Assembly: GCF_030929555.1 (NCBI RefSeq)
Contig: NZ_JAVFVT010000006.1
Location: 124,001-188,000 of the forward strand
Reading direction: 5' to 3'
DNA from: Paenibacillus sp. LHD-117
Lineage (GTDB): Bacteria; Bacillota; Bacilli; Paenibacillales; Paenibacillaceae
DNA length: 64,000 nt
Position numbers and translations under genes: made by a program. Each line of letters begins with the position of its first letter. Position 1 is the first letter of the stretch. Of the stretch, positions 15,599 through 26,276 are shown in pieces. Below the pieces are notes generated by a model. The model saw only the letters and a list, made by a program, of their open reading frames with translations, was not told the origin of the DNA and did not search any database.

Positions 15599-16617
15599 GG
15601 CTGCGCCTCCTTTCCGGCAGCGATCGCTACCGCATGGGCGATGCAAGGGATGCTTTCCCCTTGCTGGAACGACAGCGGGGAAAGCAGCGCGCCGGTCGCA
15701 ACGACAAGGATGCGCTTTAGCTCGCCTTTGGCCAGCCGTTTCAGCAAATGGCCGTACGTGACGACCGCGGAGCAGCCGCAGCCGCTGCCGCCGGCCTGCA
15801 CCTTCTGTTTCTGCACGTCGTACACCATTAAACCGCAGTCGCCGAATACAGTGTTGTCCATCGGCACGCCGTCCTGCAGGAGCAGGTCCTTGGCGATCGG
15901 ATGGCCGACGCCCGCCAGGTCGCCCGTCACGATCAGGTCGTAGTCTCCCGGCGAGCGGCCCGTGTCGTCGAAATGCGCCTGAATCGTATCGACCGCCGCG
16001 GGCGCCATCGCCGCGCCCATGTTGAACGGGTCGGTGATGCCAAGGTCGACGACCTTGCCGATCGTCGCGCATTCGACGACCGGCCCGGTCCCGCTTGCCG
16101 CCACTAGCGCGGCCCCTGCCCCCGTGACCGTATATTGCGCGGTCGGAGGCTTCTGTGAGCCGTATTCGGTCGGGTAGCGGAATTGCTTCTCCGCCGTGCA
16201 GTTATGGCTGCAGGTGCCCGCGAGCACATGGGTCGCGGCGCCGCTGTCCACGAGCTGTGACGCCAGCGCCAGCGTCTCCATGGACGTCGAGCAAGCGCCG
16301 AACACGCCGATGTACGGCGCTCCAATCGTTCTTGCGGCGAAGCTGTTGCTTATGATTTGGTTCATCAAATCTCCGCCGATGTAGAACTGCACGTCGCCCC
16401 GCTCGAGCCCCGCCTTCTGGATCGCGAATTCGGAGGCTTGCTCGAGCAGCAGCCGCTCGGCTTTCTCCCAGCTCTTTTGCTGCATGTCGAGCTCCGGATG
16501 GACCAGGTCGAAGTCGGCGGCAAGCGGACCGTCTCCTTCGTCGGGACCTACGACCGTCGCCGCCCCGATGATGACCGGTTTGTTCTCGAACCACCAGGTC
16601 TGTTTGCCTTTTAGCAT
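15595..16617 (-). CDS. spoVAD: Stage V sporulation protein AD
   Basis: 340 residues with a thiolase-like fold: FGACSTSMETLALASQLV (about 108-125) carries the active-site-like Cys, followed by AGTCSHNCTAEKQFRYPTEYG. SpoVAD binds dipicolinic acid directly and works with SpoVAC and SpoVAE in DPA transport during sporulation. The length matches B. subtilis SpoVAD (338). GGAGG lies 8 nt before its ATG and overlaps the spoVAC end, so the genes are coupled. Expression is expected to be forespore-specific (sigma-G), but I could not identify a convincing sigma-G promoter. Confidence 0.96.
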   Translation of the reverse strand: MLKGKQTWWFENKPVIIGAATVVGPDEGDGPLAADFDLVHPELDMQQKSWEKAERLLLEQASEFAIQKAGLERGDVQFYIGGDLMNQIISNSFAARTIGAPYIGVFGACSTSMETLALASQLVDSGAATHVLAGTCSHNCTAEKQFRYPTEYGSQKPPTAQYTVTGAGAALVAASGTGPVVECATIGKVVDLGITDPFNMGAAMAPAAVDTIQAHFDDTGRSPGDYDLIVTGDLAGVGHPIAKDLLLQDGVPMDNTVFGDCGLMVYDVQKQKVQAGGSGCGCSAVVTYGHLLKRLAKGELKRILVVATGALLSPLSFQQGESIPCIAHAVAIAAGKEAQP

Positions 16618-16618
16618 G

Positions 16619-17149
16619 TTACTGGCCTCCGGTACCCAGGATGAGATGCGCGATGCCGACGAAGAAAGCAGCGACGGTACCGTACACGATGACGGCTCCC
16701 GCCAGCTTGAACATGTTACCGCCGACGCCGAGAACGAGTCCTTCGCTTCGATGCTCGAGCGCCGCCGAGCACATCGAATTGGCGAATCCCGTCACCGGGA
16801 CCGCCGAGCCCGCTCCCGCGAACTGGGCCAGCTTGTCGTATACGCCCAAGCTTGTCAAAATAACGGAAATCAAAATAAGCACGGCAACGGTCGGGTTGCC
16901 TGCCTGCTCGGGCGACATGTCCATCAGATGCATGAACAGCTCCATGATCACTTGTCCGACGACGCAGATGAAGCCGCCGACGAGGAAAGCCTTCACGCAA
17001 TTGCCAAACACGGAACGCGGCGGTTCTTTCCCCTTGGCGTAGGTTTGGTACTCTTTTGGCGACATGGACATTTTCTGATAGCGGCTAGCGTTTGCATTTT
17101 TGTTCGAGCCAGAACTTGGTTTTGGAGTTTTTGATCCGTTGGACGCCAA
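16619..17149 (-). CDS. spoVAC: Stage V sporulation protein AC
   Basis: 176 residues from TTG 17149. The start is chosen because GAAGGAGG lies 8 nt upstream; the open frame begins at TTG 17167, but that codon precedes the ribosome site. The first ~45 residues are hydrophilic and Ser/Asn/Lys-rich, longer than in B. subtilis. Then come the conserved SMSPKEYQTYAKGKEPPRSV and several membrane helices (about 55-75, 85-115, 140-170) including FAGAGSAVPVTGFANSM. SpoVAC is a mechanosensitive-like channel component for DPA. This is a reduced spoVAC-AD-AE cluster; spoVAA/AB/AEa/AF are not adjacent. Confidence 0.93.
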   Translation of the reverse strand: MASNGSKTPKPSSGSNKNANASRYQKMSMSPKEYQTYAKGKEPPRSVFGNCVKAFLVGGFICVVGQVIMELFMHLMDMSPEQAGNPTVAVLILISVILTSLGVYDKLAQFAGAGSAVPVTGFANSMCSAALEHRSEGLVLGVGGNMFKLAGAVIVYGTVAAFFVGIAHLILGTGGQ

Positions 17150-17388
17150 TGCTGTTTCCTCCTTCAAGGACGGACGCCGGCTTCATCGTCGCCAGACACC
17201 GATCCCTATCCTTCCTTCCCGTTCATTATTTGTTCAATCGCCCCACCTTATCCCACAAAACGACGTTTATAAAAGTTGTAAATTATTAACATCATTTCCT
17301 GCAAACCTGATCGAAATGCAACTATGCAGCTATTCGAGCGTCTAGTAACCGTTGCACCTCATCTCAGAATCTTAGAATCAGAAGTAAA

Positions 17389-17420
17389 GAAGAAGCCAGG
17401 GAGCGCTCCCTGGCTTCTTC
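17389..17420 (-). terminator. Terminator after the giant SLH protein gene
   Basis: A perfect 32-bp palindrome (two 16-bp arms, GAAGAAGCCAGGGAGC and its complement) lies 10 bp after the stop codon. The T-run on the minus strand is interrupted (TTTACTT), so it may act as a weaker terminator or in both directions. Confidence 0.75.
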
Positions 17421-17430
17421 TCTAAATTTC

Positions 17431-20400
17431 TTAGTGTGATTGCGTATAGATTCGATACAAGATAACCGCTGCTTCTGCGCGAGTCAGGTTGCCCTTCGGA
17501 TTTAAGGTGTTGTTACTATTTCCTTGGAGTAAACCGACGCTAAGCAGATAGGCCAAGCCTTCTCTTGCATAGGACGCTGCCTTCGCGCCGTCCTTGAAAT
17601 CGTCGATTGACTTGGACGATACTTCCGGCAGCTTGTTCTGCCATTGATCAAGCGCACGCTTAATGATTGCGGCAACATCTTCTCTGCTGATTTCCGCATC
17701 AGGCAAGAACTTGTTTCCACCAACGCCTTTAACAATGCCAAGCGCGCGGCCGATTCCAAGCTCTTTGTAATAAGGCGAGCTTGCTTTCACATCGGCAAAG
17801 TTCTCAGTAAATTCAGCGTCAAGCTCAAGGAGTCTGATCAATTGGGCGAGGAATTCCCCTCTGCTGATTGCAGTCCCTGGATCGAAGGTCGTTGCCGACG
17901 TACCTTCAACTACGCCTCTAGCCGCCAACGCTTCGATTGCATTGGCTGCCCAAGCTACACGTCCCAAGTCGCTGAACTTAGGCGCCGCATATGCGACTGC
18001 ATAATGACTGAAGTGCGAAGTTTGGAACACAATTTGACCAGTTGCGCTGTCGTATCTGCCGTTAGGAACAGGCGTTACGTTGCCTTCAGCGTCTACGTAC
18101 CAGACAACAAGCTGATCGGCATTTTGTTTCTCCGATGCCGTCGGTGTATACGGCACCATGATTGTAACTGGCGCTTCGCTATTGCTCCACGCTACTACTT
18201 TGTTGTCAAACATGACCAGCAGATCCAATACCGGACGATCGCCGATTTCATCGATTAGCTGCCCACTCCATCCGCTCTTATCCGCTTGGCGAACAACGAT
18301 GGTTACAGTATTTCCAGCTCCCTTCAATTGAGCTGCGTTCAACATGTCGTTCGACATGACAACCGTGCCTAACGACGTTTCGATAGCGACCGATCTGTCG
18401 GATTCTCCCTTGAACCAGGAGGTCGGAAGTCCTAATGCGTAACCTTTCGCATTATCAATGCTGGATAGTTTCATATTAATCCGTTTAGACTCGCCGGTTG
18501 CGCGTCCGAATGCATGTTCAATCTCGTTTTGGGACAAGGTGGTTTGTGCAATATTGGATGAGTCATTTATCTTTGGCGTCGAGCTAACCGTTACGTTTCC
18601 GCTGCTATCTACATTAATAACTGTAGTTGGCGGTACCCAAACGGTCCCTGGATTGCTCGGATTTCCCGGCGCGGCGATCGCATCAATTCGGTTCTGAAGA
18701 TCCGTCTTGACTGCACCGTCTGCCATAATAGCGACAAAGTTGCGAGCCATAGCGATATCGGCAGCCGATTCAGACGCGAGAGCATGATCAACGGCAGCGC
18801 TTGCCGATGCTTCAAGCCTTTCATTGTATTCGCCTGCGCTTAACAGATATAAGTCTGTAAATAGATTTGAACTCTTTAAGTGTCCGCCTACAACTTCAAA
18901 TGTGGCTCTAGCGCCGTCAGATTCATGCGAGCCGTCATTTTCATTGAGCATTGTTGATATTCCGATTCTTCCGTTCGCAAGCGCCGATGCCGGATTATGA
19001 AGAACGGTATTAAACGGAATCTTCAAATCGTAAATCGTCGTTTTTGTATCTTCATCTCTCGTAATCATGGCCTCTATATCCGCGATCGGTGCAGTCGGCG
19101 CATTGGCGCCTGTAGGACGAGCCCAAGCCCATACGATAACTTCGTAATCATTGGTGAGCGTGAATCCCAATTCATTCCGCGTCGTGCTGTCGGCTACAGG
19201 ATTGCGCAAATCGATGCCTAACTGCAAATTGTCCTCTCTCCATATATTTCCCCCGGTTTGGCTATTGAAGTGCACGTCGTCTGTCACGACAATGTAAGCA
19301 TATAGATTGTTGTCGTCCCATGCGAAACGCGATTTTACGCCGAGGTCTTGCGGACTATCCCACGTTCCCGCAGTTACATAATCTTCCGTATCCATTACAT
19401 ATGCCGGAGTTGCGGCACTCTTTGCCGGATTTTCCGAGCCGGCAGAGCTTACCTTTTCAGCGTAAGCCGCATCAAATTTTGCCGTATAGGCGTATGCATT
19501 TCCGTCTTCGAGATGAAGCTCGAATGTGATCAGACCTGCAACATAATACGGTAAATCTACGGAGACGGATTCGCCTGCCGCAAGCGCGTCAAATTTAACG
19601 GGAGTGAAATCTTCGGCATAAGCCGCCGGGGAAGCAATTGTTAATGTCCCGGGTGCAGAGACTCTTCCTCCAACATTATACTTAAAATTGATTTGTCGCT
19701 GATCTCCGTTTTCGGTTAGATTGAATACAAACGGTTCCGCCAGTAAATCCGCACCGTAAATTCCGTACGGGTTGCCCACTGGGGTGCTGTTTCTCATACC
19801 GGCTGCGAAATAATTGTTGCTAAGTTCGATCGATGTGCCGCCCTCGCGCAACATGGCATACACATTATTATTCTGACCGTCCTTTGACGGCTGGAAGTAA
19901 GAGGAGTATACATGCGCTTTACCGCCGTAGACATCTATACCAGGATTGTTGCCGGGCAGCTGAGTGAAGTTTGCTTGCTGGAAACGAACGTTACCGTTAT
20001 ATACTACCGCTCCTGCTGTGGTCGGGCTTCCCCAGAACGCGCTGTTGTACAGGACAAGTTCAGCGTCGGGATGGATTTTTTCGGTATTAGCAACTTCGCC
20101 CATTTTGACATACGCTCTATTCGGCTCCGTCGCGATGTTCGTATTAACCAATTCCGAGTTGATCGCGATGATTTCGGTGTGTTCGTCCGCATCTTCCACA
20201 TAGAGAGCGTACGTGGTTCCGTCCGAACCGTGACCGATCATCGTCATTTTTCCGGGGTATGCGAATTCGCCGTTCCCCAAGTCTCTTTTCAGGAAGTGTA
20301 TGCCGTATACCGAACCGAACACGAAATTGTTGAAAATCGTCTGGTCTTCCACATCGGAGAATTTGAGCGCACTGCTGTATCTTTGTACGAATCCATACAA

Positions 20401-23400
20401 ATCGCCTGAAGGTGCCGAATATCCTTGACCTCCCGGAAGTCTCAAAGCGTAATGCGGATTGAATTGCATATTTCTGATAAATCCGCCTTCCGCGCCTCCT
20501 CCGACCCAGATGCCTGCTCTCAGGAGCGTGCCGCCTAAATAATCGACATAGTGACCGTCGGTTGGATAGGAAGCAAGGTCTATGCCTTTATCCCCGATCG
20601 GGATCGTTAAGTTGATTGCATATACGCCTGCACCTTGTCCTTGTACCAAGAACGGAGTTTTTAGCGTCTGGTCGGGATTGTTAAGGTTGACGCTGGTTAG
20701 ATTCGCTTGCGTAATGGTAAGTCCTCTGAGCCCCGCGTTTGCCTTAAGCTGAATAAGAGAAGCTCCGTTTTCTCCCTGAGCGCCGCCGGTGTAAGTCGTG
20801 AATATCGCCGTGCCGCCGCCTTGCGTATGGTGCTGTACGTCCCATGTTCCTCTGAGTTCAACACCTTCGGGAATGATTACAGGATTATCCAGTTTATATC
20901 TTCCACCAGGTAAATAGATCGTGCCGCCGCCGTGATTCTGTTTCATATAGTCAAGAGCTTCCTGCAATTTGGCGGATATATCCACGGTCGGCGCGTTGCT
21001 TGTTAACGAGCGCGGGAAGTCAAGTCTAAGCACTGCGTTTGATGTCGGTCTCGGATGTACGTCAATATCTGTTTTTACGTCTTTCGGAATAGGTTCAAAC
21101 AAATATTCAACGTCATTAACGATCTGCACCGTGGTGTTATTACCGCCACCATCAACGTCAAGGTTAAGGTTATCGATATGCGCGGCAAGATCAGCGCTCT
21201 CGATGTTAAGGTTATAACCGGAATTTACCGATTTGAACGTCCCGAAGTTGGCTCCGAGATTGGCATGTTTGTTTGCCTGTTTGAAGTTGCTCTGACTGAC
21301 TAATGCGTTGCCCCTACCCAGGAAGTTCAGCGCGAAATCGTCATACTCGTCGAACGTGCTATCCTCGAAGGAGATCACTCCGCCTCTGGCGTTGCTTACA
21401 ATCGGACCTTTGAATGCAACTCCATTGAATTGAACAGAAGTATTGAAACGTTCGTTGAAATATACGGCAGTGTCGCCGCCGAATTCCGAATTCGAGATCA
21501 GCAGACCGAAACCGTTGACGTTGTCAATATATACACCCGTTTGACTGTCTTCTATCTTTATTCCGTAGAACTGCGCATTCGGAGCTTCGTCGCCGCCGGG
21601 TTCTCTTCCGATCCACATCCCCGTCTTATATCCGGAAACGTATAAACCCGAAACATACTCCCAGTCGGAACGATGCATCATAAATCCGGTAGCGTTCGCT
21701 CTTGTGTACGCTCTCGCTTCCGAAAGAGTCGGCGCGCCGTCAAGTCCTGAATTCGCCCAGTATTTCGGGTCCATGTTGACGTCCTCGATCCGTCCGATGT
21801 CTGTACATGTGTGAACCACGATGCCCTTGTAGAGAGCCGTCATATTGCTGTTCACAACATAATGCATTTCGCTCGGCAGGGAGATGAATCCTCCCCAAGC
21901 GTTAACAAGAGTAACGCTATCAAGCGTTGCGCTGTTTCCGGTTCGTTGATAGAACGTCCACGGATACGGAATTCCATTAATCGTCTCAAATTGTCCTGTC
22001 TTCTGACCATCCGCGCCCCTCACTTCAACAACGGTCTCGGCCGTAAGATCCTGCTCGGGATACCATACCGAAAGGTTAGATACACCCGTGCCTTGTTCCA
22101 TATCGATAAATCGATCGGACACGTTAGCTACCTTTTTCCCGCCTGTCTGATTTTCACGCTCGTCGGAGTCGACATACGTGTCATAATTGTCGGTACCTTT
22201 TCCGGCATATACTGCGAGTATGGTTCCGTCGATTTTGTCGTCGTAATCCTCCGCATCCGGGTTATCCCATTCGCCGCGGAGCTGTACGCCTGCCCGCAAA
22301 TTCAACACTTGTTTATATTCGTAGGTTGTACTGCCCGTCGTGCTTCGAACGTTGATTGTGCCGGTCGTTTCCGTACGGAACGCATAGGTTCCCGCCGGAA
22401 TATAGACTACGCCGCCGCCGTCATGATAAGCCGCGTCAATCGCCGCTTGGAAGGCCTCTCTGTTATCGAAATTTACTAAGCCTTCGTCTTCTGCCATCTC
22501 TTCTGTTTTCGCACCGAAAGCGAGTACGTTAAAGTCGGATATCGCCCAATCTTTTGCGTCGTGTTCCTGAGCGATTGCCGTTCTCATGTGGTTTGTGTAA
22601 TCATATCTGTCCGGAACTGTCAGCACAAACGTTTTAGTCTCGGTTACAGGAGCGGCAACCGGACCTCTTTTTACCGTGGCCGTAAGCGTTACTTCACCGC
22701 CGCCGTCCGGACGGTTTGTCGGTATAACGCCTGCAGCGGTTATGAGGGTAGCGGCGGATGTCGTCCATGTAATATCCGTCATGTTCTCACCCATCGATGG
22801 AAGAACCAGGTTCGTCGTCACATTATCCATACCGCCGTCAGCCTCAGAAGCATTCACGCCTTTGATTAAATCCCATGTCAGTTTGTTCAACATATAATTT
22901 ACCGCATCCTCGTCGGTTCCGGTACCTGTACCGCGAACGACGATATGGAATGTTTTAACGACCGATGTAGCCGTACCTTTGCTTATTGTCGCCGTGAGGG
23001 TTACGGCTTCATTGGCTTGTTGACGAGCTACTGCGCCGGTGTCGCTGTTTATAACCGTGTTATTGGTAGATGTCCACACAATGTTCGTACTCGCCGAACC
23101 AGCCTCAGCAAGAGTCAAATCGGTTTCAACCAGATCTTGTCTTGTATTCGTGCCCTTGATCGCGTCCCAAGTCAAAGCGTCCGAAGCAAGCTGTATCGCT
23201 TCTGCATCCGTTGGAGGAATTTCGGTTATTCGTATGCTCTGAATGATTGATCCGGCTGTAGCCAAACGGAAGTGCGCGCCTTGATTTTGCGCGCCTATCG
23301 CGAAATTAACTCCGTTAAGCACAACCTTTGAAGTTACCCAAGAGTTGCCGCTTCCCGCCGCCGGAATGTTCGCTTGTCTATACGCCTCATACCCAGAGAA

Positions 23401-25938
23401 ATTACCGGGATAGATGGTGTTATAGTGCAACGAAATGCCGCCGGTTGCGCTCGGTCTCCAGTATTTCACTTCTAATTCGACCTTGTTCACTTGCTCGAGT
23501 AGAGGGTCGTCTACAATGACGTACATAAAGTCGCCAACCTGCACGGCGTCCACGCCGCTTTGCGTAACGCGCGCTACCGGGCTGTTGTCTCCGTTCAGGC
23601 TGATGTCTATGCCATTGCCCAGAAGCTTTCCATTGTCGCCGGATGGAGCAAACGTGTTCGCATCGTTGAAGTCAATGAACACTTCGGCAAGCTCGTTAGC
23701 CGTACTGGCTACTGTCAAATTAAAAGTTTTAGTAACAGGTGTTGCATTACCTTTGGTTATTGTCGCCGTAAGGGTAACGGCTTTGTCTTCACTATGGTCA
23801 CGAGTTGCATTGCCAGTTGCGGTATCTATGATACCTGCAGGTACAGCCGACCATTCGATAGCCGTATCGTTCGCGCCTGTTGTCGGAAGAGTCAACGCCG
23901 TTCTTACGCCGGATTGATTCGCATTCGCATTCCTGATCGTGTCCCATGTCAGATGAGCTGCCGCGTCCGCTATGGCTTGACTGTCGTCAATATGCTCTAC
24001 TTTAACTCTTGTATGCGTTCCTGCGAAAGGATACTGCGTATTTTGAGCCGTTCGTGCGAATGTATAATAGGTGTTGCCGGCCGGTTTTGTAAATGTCGCA
24101 GCATACACGCCTGTACCCAGCGTACCCGTCGTCCAATCGCCGGCTGCGGGAGCGCTGCCGGTCGTGTTGATCGCGAACTGCACAGCCTGACCGTTCGCCG
24201 GCGCCGCTGACGATAGCGTAACGTTGTCGGTTGTTTCAACAGCTGCGGGAATAGGTTTCGGCGAATCCACGGTATTCTGGAAACGCGGGTTCTTGATATA
24301 GATATCGCCTTGGGGCACCGAAGCCCATTGCATTTGTAATCTCATATCCTGTACCGTGTCCAAATGAACGGGATTGAAACCATTCGGAGAATTGGCTGTC
24401 GATAATTGCGCATATACCGTCATCCATTCATTGACATGGCCATTTCTGATTTCGTTAGCATTCAGGTTAAGTCGCGAGTTGGTGTCAAGATTGTTGCCGC
24501 CAGCCGCCACGGCTATCCAGTTATTGCCATTTAAATTTAGAAGGTCCGCATGAGTCACATACATATCAAAAACAAAATATTGATTCGCGTAACCTAATAA
24601 ATCCTGACTGCCGCTAGCGGCATTCCAAATCCGTTCGGCGCCGGCACCTATTTTTCCAGCACCCAATTTAACCGCTTGATTCCCATCCGGCGCAACCGTG
24701 TTGATCGTTCCCTCTTCTATATTAGGGAAATACGTCGCAGCACGGGCGTTGACCGCCGCCGGCACGGCTTTCACCGTCACCGTAAAAGTTTGCGTAGCAC
24801 TTGCAGTACCCTTCGTTATTGTCGCCGTGAGTATGACGGTTTTGTCTACTTCTCTATTCAATAAACGATTTACGCTTCCGGTGGCGCTTATTGCCGCATT
24901 GTCCGAAGACCATGCTACGTTCGTTGTTCCAATTGCCGTCGGAAGACTAAGCTGTGATTTCACATCGTTATTCGAAAGATTGCTGCCTTTAATCGTATCC
25001 CATGTCAGAGACGCCGCCGCCTCGTCTACCAATGTTTGTTCGCCAATAGACGTGACAGTTATTCTTGAAGATGCGCCGACGAAGTTGTAACTGCTGTCTG
25101 CTTTCGCGCGCGCGAATACGTAGTAGGTGTCTGCTGAAGGTAATGCGGCAAATTGATGCGTATAAACATTATCGTTATGAATGCCATCTACCCAACCGGA
25201 TGCGGGAGCGATCCCATCCTCGCTTATTGCGAATTCCACAGCTTGCCCGCTAGCAGGTGCATTCGCGGTTACTGTTTTTGATGCTACGTCAAGCGCAGGA
25301 ACCGTTGACGGTGAAATCGGAACGCCTAACGTACTTTTCTGGAAACGCGGGTTTTTGATGAAAACGTCGGTGCTAGGGACACTCGTACCCCATTGCAGAT
25401 GCATGGCCAGTCTGGTAACTTGGTCTAGCCAGGCGTCATTGAAATTCCCGGCTACGGTACTTGTCGACGATAAATTCGTATAGACCGTCGCCCATGTGCC
25501 CACCGCTGCATTTATGACCCCGCTTACATTAAGTTGGAGACGAGAATCGCTGTTAAACTTGTCGCCAGCGGGATTACTGTTGCTTACGATGACGAGCCAG
25601 TTATTTCCTTGCATATTTTTAAAACTCTCATTTGGAATGTACATCTCGAAGGCGAAGTAGCCGTCCCTGTAAGCGGATAAATCCCTTTGAGGCGACACAC
25701 TCGGCGTGAAGAGGTTATCCCAAGGACCCCCGTTCTTTGAGGTTCCAGTGTTCAACTTCCACGCTGTCTGTCCGTCCGGCGCATTTGTCGCTGTCGCCGT
25801 ATTTCCATCTGCACCTGCATTTACGGTCAAAAGATTTACGTCATCTCCCCATGCCGCGCTGACTGTCATAAGCGGAGAAAACAAAGTAAGTAGCATCGCT
25901 GTCACAAGTAAAGATGCTAATAACCGTCTTTTTATCAT
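17431..25938 (-). CDS. Giant SLH-anchored protein with two pectate-lyase-like beta-helix modules
   Basis: 2835 residues. Residues 1-28 form a signal peptide (MIKRRLLASLLVTAMLLTLF then VSA-A). Modules in order: a ligand-binding-like module (~45-205) and its duplicate (~410-555), both ending in IKNPRFQ; four atrophied bacterial Ig-like (aBig_2-type) repeats starting LTWDTIK or similar (~300, 651, 909, 1008); a first beta-helix (~1131-1610) of the pectate-lyase superfamily type (AFQAAIDAAYHDGGGVVYIP); a second (~1651-2080, LQEALDYMKQNHGGGTIYLP); a CBM9-like domain (~2180-2360, RFAWDDNNLYAYIVVTDDVH); and three C-terminal SLH repeats (~2653-2833) that bind cell-wall polymer. It is probably a surface polysaccharide-degrading or -binding enzyme; the substrate is unknown. 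AGGAGG precedes the ATG by 10 nt. Transcribed alone. Confidence 0.9.
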   Translation of the reverse strand: MIKRRLLASLLVTAMLLTLFSPLMTVSAAWGDDVNLLTVNAGADGNTATATNAPDGQTAWKLNTGTSKNGGPWDNLFTPSVSPQRDLSAYRDGYFAFEMYIPNESFKNMQGNNWLVIVSNSNPAGDKFNSDSRLQLNVSGVINAAVGTWATVYTNLSSTSTVAGNFNDAWLDQVTRLAMHLQWGTSVPSTDVFIKNPRFQKSTLGVPISPSTVPALDVASKTVTANAPASGQAVEFAISEDGIAPASGWVDGIHNDNVYTHQFAALPSADTYYVFARAKADSSYNFVGASSRITVTSIGEQTLVDEAAASLTWDTIKGSNLSNNDVKSQLSLPTAIGTTNVAWSSDNAAISATGSVNRLLNREVDKTVILTATITKGTASATQTFTVTVKAVPAAVNARAATYFPNIEEGTINTVAPDGNQAVKLGAGKIGAGAERIWNAASGSQDLLGYANQYFVFDMYVTHADLLNLNGNNWIAVAAGGNNLDTNSRLNLNANEIRNGHVNEWMTVYAQLSTANSPNGFNPVHLDTVQDMRLQMQWASVPQGDIYIKNPRFQNTVDSPKPIPAAVETTDNVTLSSAAPANGQAVQFAINTTGSAPAAGDWTTGTLGTGVYAATFTKPAGNTYYTFARTAQNTQYPFAGTHTRVKVEHIDDSQAIADAAAHLTWDTIRNANANQSGVRTALTLPTTGANDTAIEWSAVPAGIIDTATGNATRDHSEDKAVTLTATITKGNATPVTKTFNLTVASTANELAEVFIDFNDANTFAPSGDNGKLLGNGIDISLNGDNSPVARVTQSGVDAVQVGDFMYVIVDDPLLEQVNKVELEVKYWRPSATGGISLHYNTIYPGNFSGYEAYRQANIPAAGSGNSWVTSKVVLNGVNFAIGAQNQGAHFRLATAGSIIQSIRITEIPPTDAEAIQLASDALTWDAIKGTNTRQDLVETDLTLAEAGSASTNIVWTSTNNTVINSDTGAVARQQANEAVTLTATISKGTATSVVKTFHIVVRGTGTGTDEDAVNYMLNKLTWDLIKGVNASEADGGMDNVTTNLVLPSMGENMTDITWTTSAATLITAAGVIPTNRPDGGGEVTLTATVKRGPVAAPVTETKTFVLTVPDRYDYTNHMRTAIAQEHDAKDWAISDFNVLAFGAKTEEMAEDEGLVNFDNREAFQAAIDAAYHDGGGVVYIPAGTYAFRTETTGTINVRSTTGSTTYEYKQVLNLRAGVQLRGEWDNPDAEDYDDKIDGTILAVYAGKGTDNYDTYVDSDERENQTGGKKVANVSDRFIDMEQGTGVSNLSVWYPEQDLTAETVVEVRGADGQKTGQFETINGIPYPWTFYQRTGNSATLDSVTLVNAWGGFISLPSEMHYVVNSNMTALYKGIVVHTCTDIGRIEDVNMDPKYWANSGLDGAPTLSEARAYTRANATGFMMHRSDWEYVSGLYVSGYKTGMWIGREPGGDEAPNAQFYGIKIEDSQTGVYIDNVNGFGLLISNSEFGGDTAVYFNERFNTSVQFNGVAFKGPIVSNARGGVISFEDSTFDEYDDFALNFLGRGNALVSQSNFKQANKHANLGANFGTFKSVNSGYNLNIESADLAAHIDNLNLDVDGGGNNTTVQIVNDVEYLFEPIPKDVKTDIDVHPRPTSNAVLRLDFPRSLTSNAPTVDISAKLQEALDYMKQNHGGGTIYLPGGRYKLDNPVIIPEGVELRGTWDVQHHTQGGGTAIFTTYTGGAQGENGASLIQLKANAGLRGLTITQANLTSVNLNNPDQTLKTPFLVQGQGAGVYAINLTIPIGDKGIDLASYPTDGHYVDYLGGTLLRAGIWVGGGAEGGFIRNMQFNPHYALRLPGGQGYSAPSGDLYGFVQRYSSALKFSDVEDQTIFNNFVFGSVYGIHFLKRDLGNGEFAYPGKMTMIGHGSDGTTYALYVEDADEHTEIIAINSELVNTNIATEPNRAYVKMGEVANTEKIHPDAELVLYNSAFWGSPTTAGAVVYNGNVRFQQANFTQLPGNNPGIDVYGGKAHVYSSYFQPSKDGQNNNVYAMLREGGTSIELSNNYFAAGMRNSTPVGNPYGIYGADLLAEPFVFNLTENGDQRQINFKYNVGGRVSAPGTLTIASPAAYAEDFTPVKFDALAAGESVSVDLPYYVAGLITFELHLEDGNAYAYTAKFDAAYAEKVSSAGSENPAKSAATPAYVMDTEDYVTAGTWDSPQDLGVKSRFAWDDNNLYAYIVVTDDVHFNSQTGGNIWREDNLQLGIDLRNPVADSTTRNELGFTLTNDYEVIVWAWARPTGANAPTAPIADIEAMITRDEDTKTTIYDLKIPFNTVLHNPASALANGRIGISTMLNENDGSHESDGARATFEVVGGHLKSSNLFTDLYLLSAGEYNERLEASASAAVDHALASESAADIAMARNFVAIMADGAVKTDLQNRIDAIAAPGNPSNPGTVWVPPTTVINVDSSGNVTVSSTPKINDSSNIAQTTLSQNEIEHAFGRATGESKRINMKLSSIDNAKGYALGLPTSWFKGESDRSVAIETSLGTVVMSNDMLNAAQLKGAGNTVTIVVRQADKSGWSGQLIDEIGDRPVLDLLVMFDNKVVAWSNSEAPVTIMVPYTPTASEKQNADQLVVWYVDAEGNVTPVPNGRYDSATGQIVFQTSHFSHYAVAYAAPKFSDLGRVAWAANAIEALAARGVVEGTSATTFDPGTAISRGEFLAQLIRLLELDAEFTENFADVKASSPYYKELGIGRALGIVKGVGGNKFLPDAEISREDVAAIIKRALDQWQNKLPEVSSKSIDDFKDGAKAASYAREGLAYLLSVGLLQGNSNNTLNPKGNLTRAEAAVILYRIYTQSH

Positions 25939-26276
25939 TCTTAAATTTCCTCCATAAATAATGTAATTAGGTTTTGAAGAGATCCCATAACTCTTTAAAA
26001 CATAGTGATGAACCCCTCATATGCGGCCTGACAACACTTTCCCGCTTTTATGCTCCCCGCATCACCTCTACTCTTCCATATGTCTAGTCTTGTAAAAGCT
26101 CATCCGTCCACAATCGATTCGATGTTAGCGTTTTCACGAGCTCAAAAAAATAACAGGATTCAAAGAGCGATAACAATCATTTCCCTCTTATCATACGAGT
26201 GTTGCAATAGAGTTCCAATGAGGCAGTCTTATCCTTTACGGGGTCAATATTACCTTGCGCGATTCTCCAGCACGAT
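25939..26276 (-). other. Upstream region of the giant SLH gene
   Basis: About 340 bp without a gene. The ribosome site of the SLH gene (GGAGGAAATTTAAGA before ATG) is here. The rest is moderately AT-rich and presumably holds the promoter, but no convincing -35/-10 pair or operator stood out. Confidence 0.45.

Noticed and set aside
15599..16072. Longer version of spoVAE starting at 16072
   Set aside because: The extension lies in spoVAD in another frame and has no sequence of its own; ATG 15598 has an ideal ribosome site.
17168..17340. Sigma-G promoter for the spoVA genes
   Set aside because: Several GAATA- or CATA-like pieces occur, but no pair had both good matches and proper spacing; I could not support a call.
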